Shown: positions 32,974-42,529, counted from the first letter of the stretch. The stretch is DNA of 64,000 bases from Salinisphaera orenii subsp. orenii MK-B5 (GCF_003788635.1 NZ_AYKH01000008.1:35158-99157); one strand, 5' to 3'. The notes: generated by a model not told the origin, from the sequence alone. Translations and numbers: made by a program.

Positions 32974-33930
32974 ATGCGTACTGCTCTGACCGATCTGGTC
33001 GGCATTGAGCAACCGATACTGTTGGCCCCCATGGGCCATGTATCGGGCGGCAGGTTGGCGGCCGCCGTCAGCGATGCCGGGGGCCTAGGCCTGATCGGCG
33101 CGGGCTACGGCGACGCCGACTGGCTGCATCGCGAGTTCCAACGCGCAGGCAGGGCCCGGATCGGCATCGGCTTCATTACCTGGGCACTGGCGCGCAACCC
33201 GTCGCTGCTCGACTTGGCACTCGATTACGCTCCGGAAGCCGTGATGTTCTCTTTCGGAGACTACACTCCATTCCTCAATCAAGTGCGCGCTGCGGGCGCG
33301 AAGGTCATCTGCCAGGTCCAGACACTGGCCCAGGCGCAGGATGCCGCTGCCGCAGGCGTCGATCTCATTGTGGCTCAGGGCACCGAGGGCGGGGGCCACG
33401 GTGGGGAGCGTTCGACGTTAAGCCTCGTGCCAGCGGTCGTTGACGCCGTTGCGCCGACCCCCGTCATTGCAGCCGGCGGGATCGCCGACGGGCGGGGGCT
33501 CGCCGCGGCACACATGCTGGGCGCCGCTGGCGCGTTGATCGGCACGCGCTTCTTCGCCAGCAAGGAGGCCCTGGGATCAACCAACGCAAAGCATGTCATC
33601 GTAAAAAGTCGCGGCGACGCCACCTTGCGGACGCGGGTTTTCGACATCGTGCGCGATTATGCCTGGCCAATCCACATCACAGGGCGCGTGCCACTGAACC
33701 GGTTTGCCGCACAATGGCACGGTCGAGAAGCCGGTCTTTCAGCCGATCTGACACGCCAAAGGGCGATTTATCGGCGGGCTGAGCAGAGAGGCGATACGGA
33801 TACCATCGTCGTATTCGCCGGCGAAGCCGTCGATCTGATCGATACCATCGAGCCGGCTGCTCGCATCGTCGAGCGCATCACTCGCGAAGCCGATGATCTG
33901 GTTGGCGCTTCGTCCTTAACGAAACAGTGA
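32974..33930 (+). CDS. Nitronate monooxygenase (2-nitropropane dioxygenase-like)
   Basis: 318-residue FMN TIM-barrel. Key segments are PILLAPMGHVSGGRLAAAVSDAGGLGLIGAG, VDLIVAQGTEGGGHGGE, PVIAAGGIADGRGLAAAHMLGAAGALIGTRFFAS; these match class I nitronate monooxygenases. It oxidises nitroalkanes/nitronates such as propionate 3-nitronate. The ATG follows directly on the stop of the AhpD-like gene. Such a gene beside hmp and nsrR suggests reactive-nitrogen defence (inference). Confidence 0.9.
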   Translation: MRTALTDLVGIEQPILLAPMGHVSGGRLAAAVSDAGGLGLIGAGYGDADWLHREFQRAGRARIGIGFITWALARNPSLLDLALDYAPEAVMFSFGDYTPFLNQVRAAGAKVICQVQTLAQAQDAAAAGVDLIVAQGTEGGGHGGERSTLSLVPAVVDAVAPTPVIAAGGIADGRGLAAAHMLGAAGALIGTRFFASKEALGSTNAKHVIVKSRGDATLRTRVFDIVRDYAWPIHITGRVPLNRFAAQWHGREAGLSADLTRQRAIYRRAEQRGDTDTIVVFAGEAVDLIDTIEPAARIVERITREADDLVGASSLTKQ

Positions 33931-33945
33931 TTCGAGGACCATTCG

Positions 33946-34158
33946 ATGAGTCGGAAATTCAAGATTGGCGATCGCGTGCGCTGGAACTCCGAGGCGGGGT
34001 ATGTCAGCGGTCGTATTACCAAAGTCCACACTCGGGATTTCGAGTACAAAGGCCATAGGCGACGCGCATCGCCCGAGGCACCGCAGTATGAAATTGCAAG
34101 CGACAAGACCGATCATATTGCGGCACACAAGGAATCCGCCCTGACCCTGATCGAGTAA
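33946..34158 (+). CDS. DUF2945 / HVA1-family small protein
   Basis: 70-residue protein, KFKIGDRVRWNSEAGYVSGRITKVHTRDFEYKGHRRRASPEAPQYEI, the pattern of DUF2945 (hypervirulence-associated, TUDOR-like fold). Function is unknown; members are common near stress genes. A GAGG site lies 9 bases before the ATG. Three bases separate it from the next gene. Confidence 0.85.
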   Translation: MSRKFKIGDRVRWNSEAGYVSGRITKVHTRDFEYKGHRRRASPEAPQYEIASDKTDHIAAHKESALTLIE

Positions 34159-34161
34159 GCG

Positions 34162-34707
34162 ATGGTGTCGAGCACCATCTTCTACACCGTAGGGCACTCC
34201 AATCGTTCACAGGATCAGTTGATCGCCCTGCTGCGAGACGTCCGGATCGAGCACGTCGTGGATGTGCGCGCCATGCCACGATCGCGCACCAATCCGCAGT
34301 TTAATCAAGACGTCTTTGCGGAAAGGCTCAAGACTGTCGGGATCGGTTATAGCCATTGCGCTGCATTGGCCGGCCTGCGAAGCCGTTCAAGGACGGTAGC
34401 GGACGACGTCAACGGCTACTGGCGCAATCGCAGTTTTCAAAACTACGCGGATTATGCACTGAGCGCGACATTTCAAGAAGCGCTGAACACATTGATCGAT
34501 TTAGGTCGACGAACTGTCTGCGCCGTCATGTGCGCGGAAGCGGTGTGGTGGCGTTGTCATCGACGTATCATCGCCGACCATTTGCTCCATCGCGACGAGC
34601 GGGTCTTTCATCTGCTGAGTCCAAACCGCGCCGAGCCCGCGACGATGACAGCCGCCGCCCACCCCGGCCCCGACGGCGTACTGACTTACCCCGCAGACAA
34701 CAACTAG
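34162..34707 (+). CDS. DUF488 family protein
   Basis: 181 residues with the DUF488 hallmarks: YTVGHSNRSQDQLIALLRDVRIEHVVDVRAMPRSR at the N-terminus and CAEAVWWRCHRRIIADHLL at ~122-140, where Cys/Glu and the Cys-His-Arg motif are conserved. No biochemical role is established. It is last in the + strand run from nsrR. No clear terminator is visible in the 60 bases to the convergent ClC gene. Confidence 0.87.
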   Translation: MVSSTIFYTVGHSNRSQDQLIALLRDVRIEHVVDVRAMPRSRTNPQFNQDVFAERLKTVGIGYSHCAALAGLRSRSRTVADDVNGYWRNRSFQNYADYALSATFQEALNTLIDLGRRTVCAVMCAEAVWWRCHRRIIADHLLHRDERVFHLLSPNRAEPATMTAAAHPGPDGVLTYPADNN

Positions 34708-34767
34708 GGAGCGCTAGTACATCCATCCGATGACCACACCACAGCTCAAGGACTATCACCCACCCGA

Positions 34768-36534
34768 TCAGCGGGCTTCGTTTTCGCCGCGAGGTAGTGC
34801 CATGCCTTCTTCATGCATGCCTTGTCGATGGGCGGCGATCACGGCGGCGCGGTCGATGTATCCCACGATGCTTCGATCGTCCTGGCGGCTCACGACCGGA
34901 AGACGCCCGATATCGTGAAAAAGCATGCGGCGTACCGCTTCACGCACCGTCTCATCAGGGTAGGCGCGCACAATATCGGTGGTGCACACCGTACGCACGG
35001 TTCGCGGTTCCGCGGCAGGTTCTTCGGTCTGCGCGCGCAGTACATCGCTGCGCGTCAGCACCCCGGCCAGCGCATGATGGGCGTCCACGACCAGCAGCGC
35101 TTCACAGTGACTATGCGATTGCTCAGCGAGCCCCAGACGTGAGGCCGCCAAAGCCAGTGATGCATCTTCTGCAACCTCCGCGAAGCGAGTTCGCATCACC
35201 GAGGCAATATCGGCGCGCTCCAGCGGGTCGACCTCAAACTCCTGATTCACCCGGAGACCCCGCCGTGATAATTTTTCGGTCATGATCGTGGTGCGCATGA
35301 ACAATATGCTTATCCCCGTGGCGATGACGCAGACCAGCATCAAAGGCAGTATCGCCTCATAGTTGCACGTTATTTCAAAGGCGAAGACGATCAACGCGAA
35401 CGTGGCCCGGGAGGCGGCGGCAAATAGCGCCGCCATGCCGACCAACGCAAATGCGGCGGGCTCAAGTGGTGCACCTGGCAAAAGTACGTTCCCGGCGATG
35501 GCAAACAGCGAGCCAAGGGCTGCGCCCGTCATGAACATGGGCGCCAGCAATCCGCCGGAGGTGCCTGAACCAAGCGACACCAGCAATGCTAGAGTTTTGA
35601 AGACCGCAATAGAGAGCAACGCGGAGACCGCGAGCTGATTGTTGAGCGCGCCCATGATCAAGTCATAGCCGACGCCCAGAACCTCCGGTGCGAACAGACC
35701 GATTACACCCAGGCCCAGACCGCCCAGTGCTGGACGCCAGATATCGCCGACCGGAAGCGCCTCAAACGCGTCTTCGACTACGAAGAGCAACTTGCTGAAA
35801 CCGACGGCAACAAACCCGATAAGGATCGCAAACACGACGTATGCCGGCGCGTTGAATGGCAATCCGAAAGGCACCGCATCCATGGCAAACAGCGGCCCCT
35901 CGCCGATCAAGATGTGTCGCAACGCGGTCGCCACAGCCGTCGCGATAACCAGCGGTATGAACGAGCGCGGCCGAAACTCGAACAACAACAATTCGATGGC
36001 CAGAATCACTCCGGCCAGCGGCGTGCCGAAGATTGCAGCCATCCCGCCGGCCGCACCACAGGCCAACAGCACCTTGCGTTCGGCGGCGGTCGTCGAAACG
36101 ACCTGTCCGAGTAGGGAACCCAAAGCGCCTCCCGTCTGGATGATGGGTCCTTCGGCGCCGAAGGGCCCACCGCTACCAATCGCAACGACCGTCGATATCG
36201 GCTTGAATATTGCCACCCGGGGCGAAATGCGGCTATCGCTCGTCAGCACGGCTTCCATCGCTTCCGGGATGCCGTGACCTTTGATCTTTGGCGAGCCGTA
36301 GCGCGCCATCAGGCCAACGAGCAGACCGCCGATTGCGGGCACAACGACAATCCAAAGCCCGAGGTCATGATTCGCGAGGCTGGGCAATTCGAAAGATACG
36401 GCCTGCATGAACGTGATATTGAGCGCAAGGGCGATGAGATTGAACAACGCGTAAGCCACTAGCCCCGACAGCAGTCCGGCCACGCAGGCAAGCAAAGACA
36501 TGTGTACGGCGCGAAAACGTTCTCGGTGACTCAT
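34768..36534 (-). CDS. ClC-family chloride channel/transporter with CBS domains
   Basis: 588 residues: a ClC membrane domain (~1-420) and two C-terminal CBS domains (~450-580). The ClC motifs are GSGGPFGAEGP (the Glu is the gating/proton Glu), GTPLAGVILAIE and LGSGTSGGLLAPMFMTGA. The CBS part reads DIVRAYPDETVREAVRRMLFHDIGRLPVVSR. The ATG at 36534 starts the family-like MSHRERFRAVHMSLLACVAGLL; the ribosome site is weak and a GTG 72 bases upstream is an alternative. A role in acid or osmotic stress is possible. Confidence 0.9.
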   Translation of the reverse strand: MSHRERFRAVHMSLLACVAGLLSGLVAYALFNLIALALNITFMQAVSFELPSLANHDLGLWIVVVPAIGGLLVGLMARYGSPKIKGHGIPEAMEAVLTSDSRISPRVAIFKPISTVVAIGSGGPFGAEGPIIQTGGALGSLLGQVVSTTAAERKVLLACGAAGGMAAIFGTPLAGVILAIELLLFEFRPRSFIPLVIATAVATALRHILIGEGPLFAMDAVPFGLPFNAPAYVVFAILIGFVAVGFSKLLFVVEDAFEALPVGDIWRPALGGLGLGVIGLFAPEVLGVGYDLIMGALNNQLAVSALLSIAVFKTLALLVSLGSGTSGGLLAPMFMTGAALGSLFAIAGNVLLPGAPLEPAAFALVGMAALFAAASRATFALIVFAFEITCNYEAILPLMLVCVIATGISILFMRTTIMTEKLSRRGLRVNQEFEVDPLERADIASVMRTRFAEVAEDASLALAASRLGLAEQSHSHCEALLVVDAHHALAGVLTRSDVLRAQTEEPAAEPRTVRTVCTTDIVRAYPDETVREAVRRMLFHDIGRLPVVSRQDDRSIVGYIDRAAVIAAHRQGMHEEGMALPRGENEAR

Positions 36535-36908
36535 GTTAGAGCGGCTGTTCACGACAGGCGTAACCTTGCACGGGTAGGTGGTGCGCGAATTCTGCCGGAG
36601 ATCCACGCGTATTTCAGGTATACGCCGCTTTACGGCGACGGCCCCGGGGCCGTCGTATGCGGCGCACTATTCCCAAAGGCGAAAGAACGGATCGGAAATC
36701 GCGACCATGTCGACTATCGGGCGAGCGTGGTCAGATGCATCCGCCCCTACCGATAAGTGCATTGCTAACGCCGCATCATGAGTCCCTCCACCTAACCTTC
36801 TTTTCACATGCAACAAAAGGGCGAAGTGCCGCCCGCTACGCTACCATGCGCCTCTGTTCGTCATAGTGATCGGCACGGCAGGCGTGCTCGAAGTTTGAGG
36901 AGCCCGGA
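36535..36908. other. 374-base intergenic region before gshB
   Basis: It lies between the divergent ClC and gshB genes. It contains a 20-base perfect palindrome at 36636-36655 and an AT-richer stretch (36797-36820). I see no supported gene and no good promoter pair. It marks the right edge of the lower-GC block. Confidence 0.5.
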
Positions 36909-37859
36909 ATGGCCACCCGTCTCGGCGTCGTGATGGACCCCATCGCGGATATCACCCCGTACAAGGACACCACGCTCGCACTGCTGCTGGAGGCGATGCG
37001 GCGCGGCTACGAGATCGTGTATTTCGAGATGTCCGATCTGTTCGTGCGCGACGGCGTGGGCTACGGCACGGGTCGCCGGCTCGAGGTCTTCGATGACAAC
37101 GACGACTGGTATCGCTTTACCGGCGCGTCCGAGATTCTGCCGCTGGCTGATCTGGACACGATCCTCATGCGCAAGGATCCGCCCTTCGATACCGAATATA
37201 TCTATGCGACCTATATCCTCGAACTGGCCGAGAACGAGGGCACGCTGGTGGTCAACCGCTGTGATGCGCTGCGCGACGTCAACGAGAAGATGTCGATCAA
37301 CCGCTTCGCGCATCTGACCGCGCCCACGCTGGTGGCGCGGCGCAGCGACGATTTCAAGCGCTTCATCGCCGAACACGGCGACGCGGTGATCAAGCCGCTC
37401 GACGGCATGGGCGGCTCGCGCATCTTTCGGGTGAAGACCGGCGACGACAACATCTCCGTGGTGCTGGAAGTGCTCACCGAGCACGGCACGCGCTATGCCA
37501 TGGCCCAGGCCTATCTGCCGGACATCAAGGACGGCGACAAGCGCATCCTCGTGGTCGACGGCAAGCCGGTCGACTACGCGCTGGCGCGAGTGCCGGCCGA
37601 AGGCGAGCTGCGCGGCAATCTGGCCGCCGGCGGGCGCGGCGTGGGCCGGCCGCTGACCGATGCGGATCGCGCGATCGCCGAGGAGATCGGCCCCTACGTG
37701 CGCGACAAGGGGCTGCTGTTCGTGGGCCTGGACGTGATCGGCGATAAGCTCACCGAGATCAACGTCACCAGCCCGACCTGCGTGCGCGAGCTGGAGGCCC
37801 AGTTCGACATCAACATCGCCGGCCTGCTGTTCGACGCGATCGAGAAACGCCTGAACTGA
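36909..37859 (+). CDS. gshB: Glutathione synthetase
   Basis: ATP-grasp ligase joining glycine to gamma-glutamylcysteine. 316 residues starting MATRLGVVMDPIADITPYKDTTLALLLEA, with DAVIKPLDGMGGSRIFRV in the ATP-grasp region, YLPDIKDGDKRILVVDGKPVDYALARVPAEGELRGNLAAGGRG and EINVTSPTCVRELE near the end. A GAGGAG site lies 8 bases upstream. It heads the conserved gshB-tonB-algH-ruvX-pyrR-pyrB run. Confidence 0.97.
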   Translation: MATRLGVVMDPIADITPYKDTTLALLLEAMRRGYEIVYFEMSDLFVRDGVGYGTGRRLEVFDDNDDWYRFTGASEILPLADLDTILMRKDPPFDTEYIYATYILELAENEGTLVVNRCDALRDVNEKMSINRFAHLTAPTLVARRSDDFKRFIAEHGDAVIKPLDGMGGSRIFRVKTGDDNISVVLEVLTEHGTRYAMAQAYLPDIKDGDKRILVVDGKPVDYALARVPAEGELRGNLAAGGRGVGRPLTDADRAIAEEIGPYVRDKGLLFVGLDVIGDKLTEINVTSPTCVRELEAQFDINIAGLLFDAIEKRLN

Positions 37860-37860
37860 G

Positions 37861-38589
37861 ATGGGCCCGGACGGTCGGCGTTTCGCGGTGGCGCTGAGCG
37901 TGGCGGTCGCGGCCCACGGCCTGCTGCTCGCCGGGCTCATGGGGCGAACACCCGACATCGCCGACCCCGGCGACCGCCCGCTGCGGGTCACGCGCAGCGT
38001 GGCCCCCGCGGCCACCCGGGTCGCGGACACGGTACTGGCGGCCCAGGACCAGCGTGGCCGGAACGACCGCTCGCAGCGCGCCCGCCGGGCCCTTGCGGCC
38101 AGCGCGCCGCAGCGGCGTGCCGCGCAGGGGCCGGCGGCGGCGCAGGTCACGCGTTATCTGATCATCGCCGAGCGGCCATCGGGGCAACTGGCGACCGGCA
38201 CGGCGAGGCCGGTGCCCGCGCAATCGACGCCCCGGCCCGGGCTGGCGCGCAACGCCCGCGGTGACGCCCGCGCGGCCTATCTGTCGCGCTGGCAGACGCG
38301 CATCGAGACGCTGGGCAACCGCGCCCTGCCGAATACTCTGCTCGGCGGCCGCGACCGCCGCCTGACTCTGGCGGTGCGCATGGCCCCGGACGGCACACTG
38401 CGCAGCGCGCGCATCGTCCAGTCCTCCGGCCGCCGGGCGCTGGATACCGCGGCGCTTCGTCTGGTGCGCACGGCCGCGCCCTATCCGCCCTTCGACCCCG
38501 GCCTGGCCGGCGCGAACGGCGAATTGCGGTTTGCCTACGACTGGCTGTTCGAGGCCGGCGGCGCCGCCCGGCTGCGCGCGCCGCGCTGA
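37861..38589 (+). CDS. tonB: TonB-family energy transducer-like protein
   Basis: 242 residues. An N-terminal membrane anchor (FAVALSVAVAAHGLLLAGLM), a long Arg/Ala/Pro-rich periplasmic linker and a C-terminal TonB domain (YLSRWQTRIETLGNRALPNTLLGGRDRRLTLAVRMAPDGTLRSARIVQSSGRRALDTAALRLVRTAAPYPPF). The same place in Pseudomonas aeruginosa, between gshB and algH, holds tonB3, linked to type IV pilus function. A role in pilus assembly rather than iron uptake is therefore possible (inference). It starts one base after gshB. Confidence 0.85.
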   Translation: MGPDGRRFAVALSVAVAAHGLLLAGLMGRTPDIADPGDRPLRVTRSVAPAATRVADTVLAAQDQRGRNDRSQRARRALAASAPQRRAAQGPAAAQVTRYLIIAERPSGQLATGTARPVPAQSTPRPGLARNARGDARAAYLSRWQTRIETLGNRALPNTLLGGRDRRLTLAVRMAPDGTLRSARIVQSSGRRALDTAALRLVRTAAPYPPFDPGLAGANGELRFAYDWLFEAGGAARLRAPR

Positions 38590-38728
38590 CGGGCGCGGAC
38601 CGGACAGACCACGCAACGCCACAGGCCGCGCCCGCATCACATCCGGCGCGCCACCGCAGGCGGGACCGGGGCGCGATCGCGCATCGCGTCCCGGCCGGCA
38701 AGCCAACAGCGGCGCTGGCAGCTACGGC

Positions 38729-38749
38729 GCAGGCCGCGACGCGGCCTGC
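38729..38749 (+). other. Strong GC hairpin between tonB and algH
   Basis: GCAGGCCGC (38729-38737), loop GAC, GCGGCCTGC (38741-38749): a perfect 9-base stem. No T tract follows (CGCCCCCCTC), so it is not a standard intrinsic terminator; it may slow transcripts from gshB-tonB or protect the mRNA end. The rest of the 222-base gap shows nothing else. Confidence 0.4.
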
Positions 38750-38811
38750 CGCCCCCCTCGCACCGGCTGTCGCATTTGCCGACGCCGCGGCCCACGGCGG
38801 ATAATGACCGC

Positions 38812-39366
38812 ATGAGCGACGGACTCTTCCGAAACCAGTTCCTCCTCGCGATGCCCGGCCGCGTCGGCGGCGATTTCGCCGACAGCGTGACCTTCATCGC
38901 GGAACACAACGACGACGGCGCCATGGGCCTGGTGATCAACAAGCCCAGCGATCTGGCCGTGCGTGACATGCTCCAGCACATGGACATCGAGCCGCATGTC
39001 GATCACGGCCTGCCGGTGTACTGGGGCGGCCCGGTGCAGACCGAGCGCGGCTTCGTGCTCCACCGCGACGAGGGCGACTGGGAGTCCACGCTGCACGTCT
39101 GCGGCGGCCTGGCGATCACCACTTCGCGCGATATCCTGGAGGCGATCGGCAACGGCTTCGGGCCCAGCGATTATCTGATCACCCTCGGTTACGCCGGCTG
39201 GGGCGACGGCCAGCTGGAATCCGAGATGCTGGCCAACAGCTGGCTGAACACGCCGGCCAGCGACCGGATCATCTTCGAGTCGCCGATCGCCGAGCGCTGG
39301 GCCGCCGCCGCCCGTCAGCTCGGCGTGGAGGCGCATCAGCTCTCCGCCACGGCCGGTCATGCCTGA
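38812..39366 (+). CDS. algH: YqgE/AlgH family protein
   Basis: 184 residues with the family start [45 protein letters not shown] and [31 protein letters not shown]. The function is not settled; the name comes from an alginate phenotype in Pseudomonas. The start at 38812 matches family members better than the open frame 36 bases upstream. The following ruvX begins 36 bases after the stop. Confidence 0.92.
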   Translation: MSDGLFRNQFLLAMPGRVGGDFADSVTFIAEHNDDGAMGLVINKPSDLAVRDMLQHMDIEPHVDHGLPVYWGGPVQTERGFVLHRDEGDWESTLHVCGGLAITTSRDILEAIGNGFGPSDYLITLGYAGWGDGQLESEMLANSWLNTPASDRIIFESPIAERWAAAARQLGVEAHQLSATAGHA

Positions 39367-39402
39367 GCCGCGACGCGCCCGCCCGGCCCGGAGACCGCGC
39401 TG

Positions 39403-39846
39403 ATGGCCGGCAACGCCGACGTGCTGCTCGGTTTCGACTTCGGCACCCGCCGCATCGGCGTGGCCGTGGGCAACGCCATCACCGGCCGGGCCCAGGCGCT
39501 GACGACCCTGCACCACGACGACGGCCCCGACTGGACCGGCCTGACGCGGATCGTGGCCGAGTGGCGCCCGGGCGCGCTGGTGGTCGGCCTGCCGCTGGCC
39601 GCGGACGGCAGCACCCAGGTCATGACCGACAACGCCCGCGACTTCATGGCCCAGCTCGGCGCCCACTTCGACCTGCCAGTCCACGCCATGGACGAACGCT
39701 TTTCCACCATCGAGGCCATGGAACGGCTGCGCACCGCGCGCGCTGCCGGCACCCGCAAGAAGCGTCTCGCCAAGGGCGATTCCGACGCCATGGCCGCCCA
39801 GGTCATACTCGAAGGCTGGCTCGAAGCCGGCGAGGCCAACGCATGA
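39403..39846 (+). CDS. ruvX: Putative pre-16S rRNA nuclease / Holliday junction resolvase-like
   Basis: 147-residue RNase H-fold protein. It has [23 protein letters not shown] (first catalytic Asp), [22 protein letters not shown] and [15 protein letters not shown] (conserved Asp/Glu). YqgF proteins are needed for 16S 5' end maturation in E. coli. The stop overlaps pyrR as ATGA. Confidence 0.94.
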   Translation: MAGNADVLLGFDFGTRRIGVAVGNAITGRAQALTTLHHDDGPDWTGLTRIVAEWRPGALVVGLPLAADGSTQVMTDNARDFMAQLGAHFDLPVHAMDERFSTIEAMERLRTARAAGTRKKRLAKGDSDAMAAQVILEGWLEAGEANA

Positions 39847-40346
39847 ACGACGACGCCCACGACACCTTCGACGTCGACGCCGCGATCGCGGCCCTGCGGG
39901 CGCAGCTCGCGCCGCGGATCGCCACCACGCCGGATGCGGTGCTGGTCGGCATCGAGACCGGCGGCGCCTGGATCGCCTCGCGCCTGCACGCCGAGCTCGG
40001 TCTCGCCGCGCCGCTGTGCACGCTCAACATCAGCTTCTATCGCGACGACTTCTCCACCATCGGCCTGCATCCGAGCGTGGGCCCGTCGCACATCCCTGCC
40101 GAGATCGACGGCAAGACGGTGATCCTGGTCGACGACGTGCTCTACACCGGGCGCACCGTGCGCGCCGCGCTCAACGAGCTGTTCGACTACGGCCGTCCGG
40201 CCGCCGTGCGGCTCGCCGTACTGGTCGATCGCGGCGCCCGGGAGCTGCCCTTCGCCCCGGATGCCGTGGGTCTCAAGCTCGACATCGCGACCAACCGCCG
40301 GATCAAGCTCACCGGCCCCGACCCGCTGCGGCTGACGATGCAATGA
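39843..40346 (+). CDS. pyrR: PyrR: pyr regulator / uracil phosphoribosyltransferase
   Basis: 167 residues with the PRPP-binding loop [13 protein letters not shown] (93-105) and [17 protein letters not shown]. In Bacillus PyrR is an RNA-binding attenuator; in gammaproteobacteria next to pyrB the regulatory role is less clear, and I see no obvious anti-antiterminator hairpin in the 82 bases before pyrB. Coupled to ruvX. Confidence 0.92.
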   Translation: MNDDAHDTFDVDAAIAALRAQLAPRIATTPDAVLVGIETGGAWIASRLHAELGLAAPLCTLNISFYRDDFSTIGLHPSVGPSHIPAEIDGKTVILVDDVLYTGRTVRAALNELFDYGRPAAVRLAVLVDRGARELPFAPDAVGLKLDIATNRRIKLTGPDPLRLTMQ

Positions 40347-40428
40347 TCCCGATACGGCGAACCACGACATACGGCGCGCGCCCGCGCCCCGGGCGACGAC
40401 GCGGGGGGCGCATCATCGGGGCCCGCGC

Positions 40429-41391
40429 ATGACCGCGATCCAGCTCGACGATCAGGGCGGTCTGCGCCATCTCATCACCACCCAGGGGCTGCCGCGGGCG
40501 CTGATCGAGCAGATCCTGGACACCGCCGAGAGCTTCGTGCCCGATCCGGGTGCGCCGCCGCGCAAGGTACCGCTGCTGCGCGGCCGGACCGTGTTCAACC
40601 TGTTCTTCGAGAACTCGACGCGCACGCGCACCACCTTCGAGCTGGCGGCCAAACGGCTGTCGGCGGACGTCATCAACATGGACGTGGCGCACTCCTCCCG
40701 CGCCAAGGGCGAGGACGATCTCGACACGCTGTTCACCCTCCAGGCCATGGGCGGCAGCATCTTCGCCATCCGGCATCCGGAGAACGGCGCGGCGGCGCGC
40801 TTCGCCGCCCACGCGGCCGATGACGTCGCCATCATCAACGCCGGCGACGGCAGCCACGCCCACCCGACGCAGGCGCTGCTGGACGTGTTCACCATCCGCC
40901 GTCACCGGCCGGATTTCGCGAATCTGGCGGTGGCCATCGTCGGCGACGTGCGCCATTCGCGGGTCGCCCATTCCACCATTCAGGCGCTGCGCACGCTCGG
41001 CACCCGCGACATCCGCGTCGTCGGCCCGGAGCGCTTCCTGCCGCCGGACCCGGCCGCACTGGGCGTCACCGCCGGCACCGACTGTGCCGCGTTGCTGCGC
41101 GACGCCGACGTGGTCATGGGTCTGCGCATCCAGCGCGAGCGCATCGACGGCGACGCCCTCGAAGGGGTGAGCGACTACCATCACCGCTTCGGGCTGACGC
41201 CGGCCAATCTCGCCCACGCCCGCCCCGACGCCCTGGTCATGCATCCCGGGCCCATCAACCGCGGCGTGGAGATCGACGCCGACGTGGCCTACGGCCGGCA
41301 GTCGGTCATCCTCGAGCAGGTGCGCAACGGCATCGCCGTACGCATGGCGGTGATGGCGATCATCGCCGGCAACCGCCAGCCACGCGGTTAG
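40429..41391 (+). CDS. pyrB: Aspartate carbamoyltransferase catalytic subunit
   Basis: Joins carbamoyl phosphate and aspartate in pyrimidine synthesis. 320 residues; the carbamoyl phosphate motif is FENSTRTRTTFE (S63-T69), HPTQALLDVFTI is the second family signature, and MHPGPINRGVEI near the C-terminus is typical of the PyrB type that works with a PyrC-like partner in Pseudomonas. No pyrC or inactive PyrC' gene follows here; the next gene is on the other strand, so the partner must lie elsewhere. Confidence 0.96.
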   Translation: MTAIQLDDQGGLRHLITTQGLPRALIEQILDTAESFVPDPGAPPRKVPLLRGRTVFNLFFENSTRTRTTFELAAKRLSADVINMDVAHSSRAKGEDDLDTLFTLQAMGGSIFAIRHPENGAAARFAAHAADDVAIINAGDGSHAHPTQALLDVFTIRRHRPDFANLAVAIVGDVRHSRVAHSTIQALRTLGTRDIRVVGPERFLPPDPAALGVTAGTDCAALLRDADVVMGLRIQRERIDGDALEGVSDYHHRFGLTPANLAHARPDALVMHPGPINRGVEIDADVAYGRQSVILEQVRNGIAVRMAVMAIIAGNRQPRG

Positions 41392-41428
41392 AAGCGGCCG
41401 CTCGGGCCGGGCCCCGTAACGCGGGCGC

Positions 41429-42529
41429 CTAGACGATCGGCGGCTCGCCGGATTCGCCGCGGTCGTCGAAGTCGTCGGGCTCGTTGGCCGACTGATACGC
41501 CTCGACGCGGCTGGCGACCTTCTGCGCGCCCTTGACGCGGGCCACGTGATAGAGCGCATCGCCGGCGTGGGCCAGCGGCAGGTAGGAACGGCCGATGACG
41601 ATGCCGGCGTGCTCCGAGCGGATCTCGACCTCGGTGGCACCGAACGGGTCGGCGATGTAGGCCAGCACCTGGTCCCGGCTGACGTATTCCCCCAGCTCGA
41701 CCAGCGAACGCAGGATCCCCGACTCCGGCGCGCGCTCCCAGTTGGAATCGGTGGCGACCACCGGCCGCGGCGGCGTCCGGCGCCGCGAGCGGCGCGGCAG
41801 CATGCCAAGCTTGCGCATCACCCCGGTCACGCCGCGCACGCCCGCCCGGATCGAGAATTCGTCGAAGCGCAGCGCCTCGCCGGCCTCGTAGAGCAGCAGC
41901 GGCACGCCCTGCTTGTCGGCGTGCTCGCGCAGCGAACCCTCGCGCAGGCCGGCGTCGATCAGCAGCGGGCAGCCGAAGGCCTCGGCGAGCTCCAGCGTGC
42001 TGTCCTTGGACAGATCCGCGCGGATCTGGGGCAGGTTTGAGCGGTGGATGGCGCCGGTGTGCAGATCGATGCCGTAGTCGGCCTTGTCGAGAATCTCGGT
42101 GACGAAGACATGGGCCAGACGCGACGCCACCGAGCCGCTCGCGCTGCCGGGAAACGAGCGGTTGAGATCGCGCCGGTCCGGCAGATAGCGCGAATGCCGC
42201 AGGAAACCGTGCACGTTGACGATGGGCACCGCGATGAGCGTGCCGCGCAGCTGCTTGAGCCCGCGCAGCTTGAGCAGCCGCCGGATGATCTCGACGCCGT
42301 TGAGCTCGTCGCCATGCACGGCCGCGGAGACGAACAGCGTCGGCCCGGCCCGGCGGCCGCGGATGACGTTGACCGGCATCGTCAGCTTGGCGTGGGTGTA
42401 CAGATCGGTGACCGGCAGGTCGATGGTGGTCGACGTGCCCGGCGCCAGGCGCTGGCCGCCGATCTCCAGCTCGCGCGCCGGATCGCGGGCCGCCGCGGTG
42501 GATCGGGGCTTGTCGGATGCTTCGCTCAT
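41429..42529 (-). CDS. Succinylglutamate desuccinylase/aspartoacylase-family deacylase
   Basis: 366-residue M14-like zinc protein (COG3608 type). The zinc ligands are H72 and E75 in AVHGDELNGVEIIRRLL and H157 in IDLHTGA; LNRSFPG and the Arg-rich segment also fit. The C-terminal 100 residues form the lipoyl-like beta domain common in this group (ESGILRSLVELGEYVSRDQVLAYIADPFG). The substrate is unknown. It is 82 bases downstream of rimK, and COG3608 genes often travel with rimK. Confidence 0.88.
   Translation of the reverse strand: MSEASDKPRSTAAARDPARELEIGGQRLAPGTSTTIDLPVTDLYTHAKLTMPVNVIRGRRAGPTLFVSAAVHGDELNGVEIIRRLLKLRGLKQLRGTLIAVPIVNVHGFLRHSRYLPDRRDLNRSFPGSASGSVASRLAHVFVTEILDKADYGIDLHTGAIHRSNLPQIRADLSKDSTLELAEAFGCPLLIDAGLREGSLREHADKQGVPLLLYEAGEALRFDEFSIRAGVRGVTGVMRKLGMLPRRSRRRTPPRPVVATDSNWERAPESGILRSLVELGEYVSRDQVLAYIADPFGATEVEIRSEHAGIVIGRSYLPLAHAGDALYHVARVKGAQKVASRVEAYQSANEPDDFDDRGESGEPPIV

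Noticed and set aside
40347..40428. PyrR-type RNA attenuator ahead of pyrB
   Set aside because: No recognisable anti-antiterminator loop or terminator with T tract could be found in the 82-base gap.
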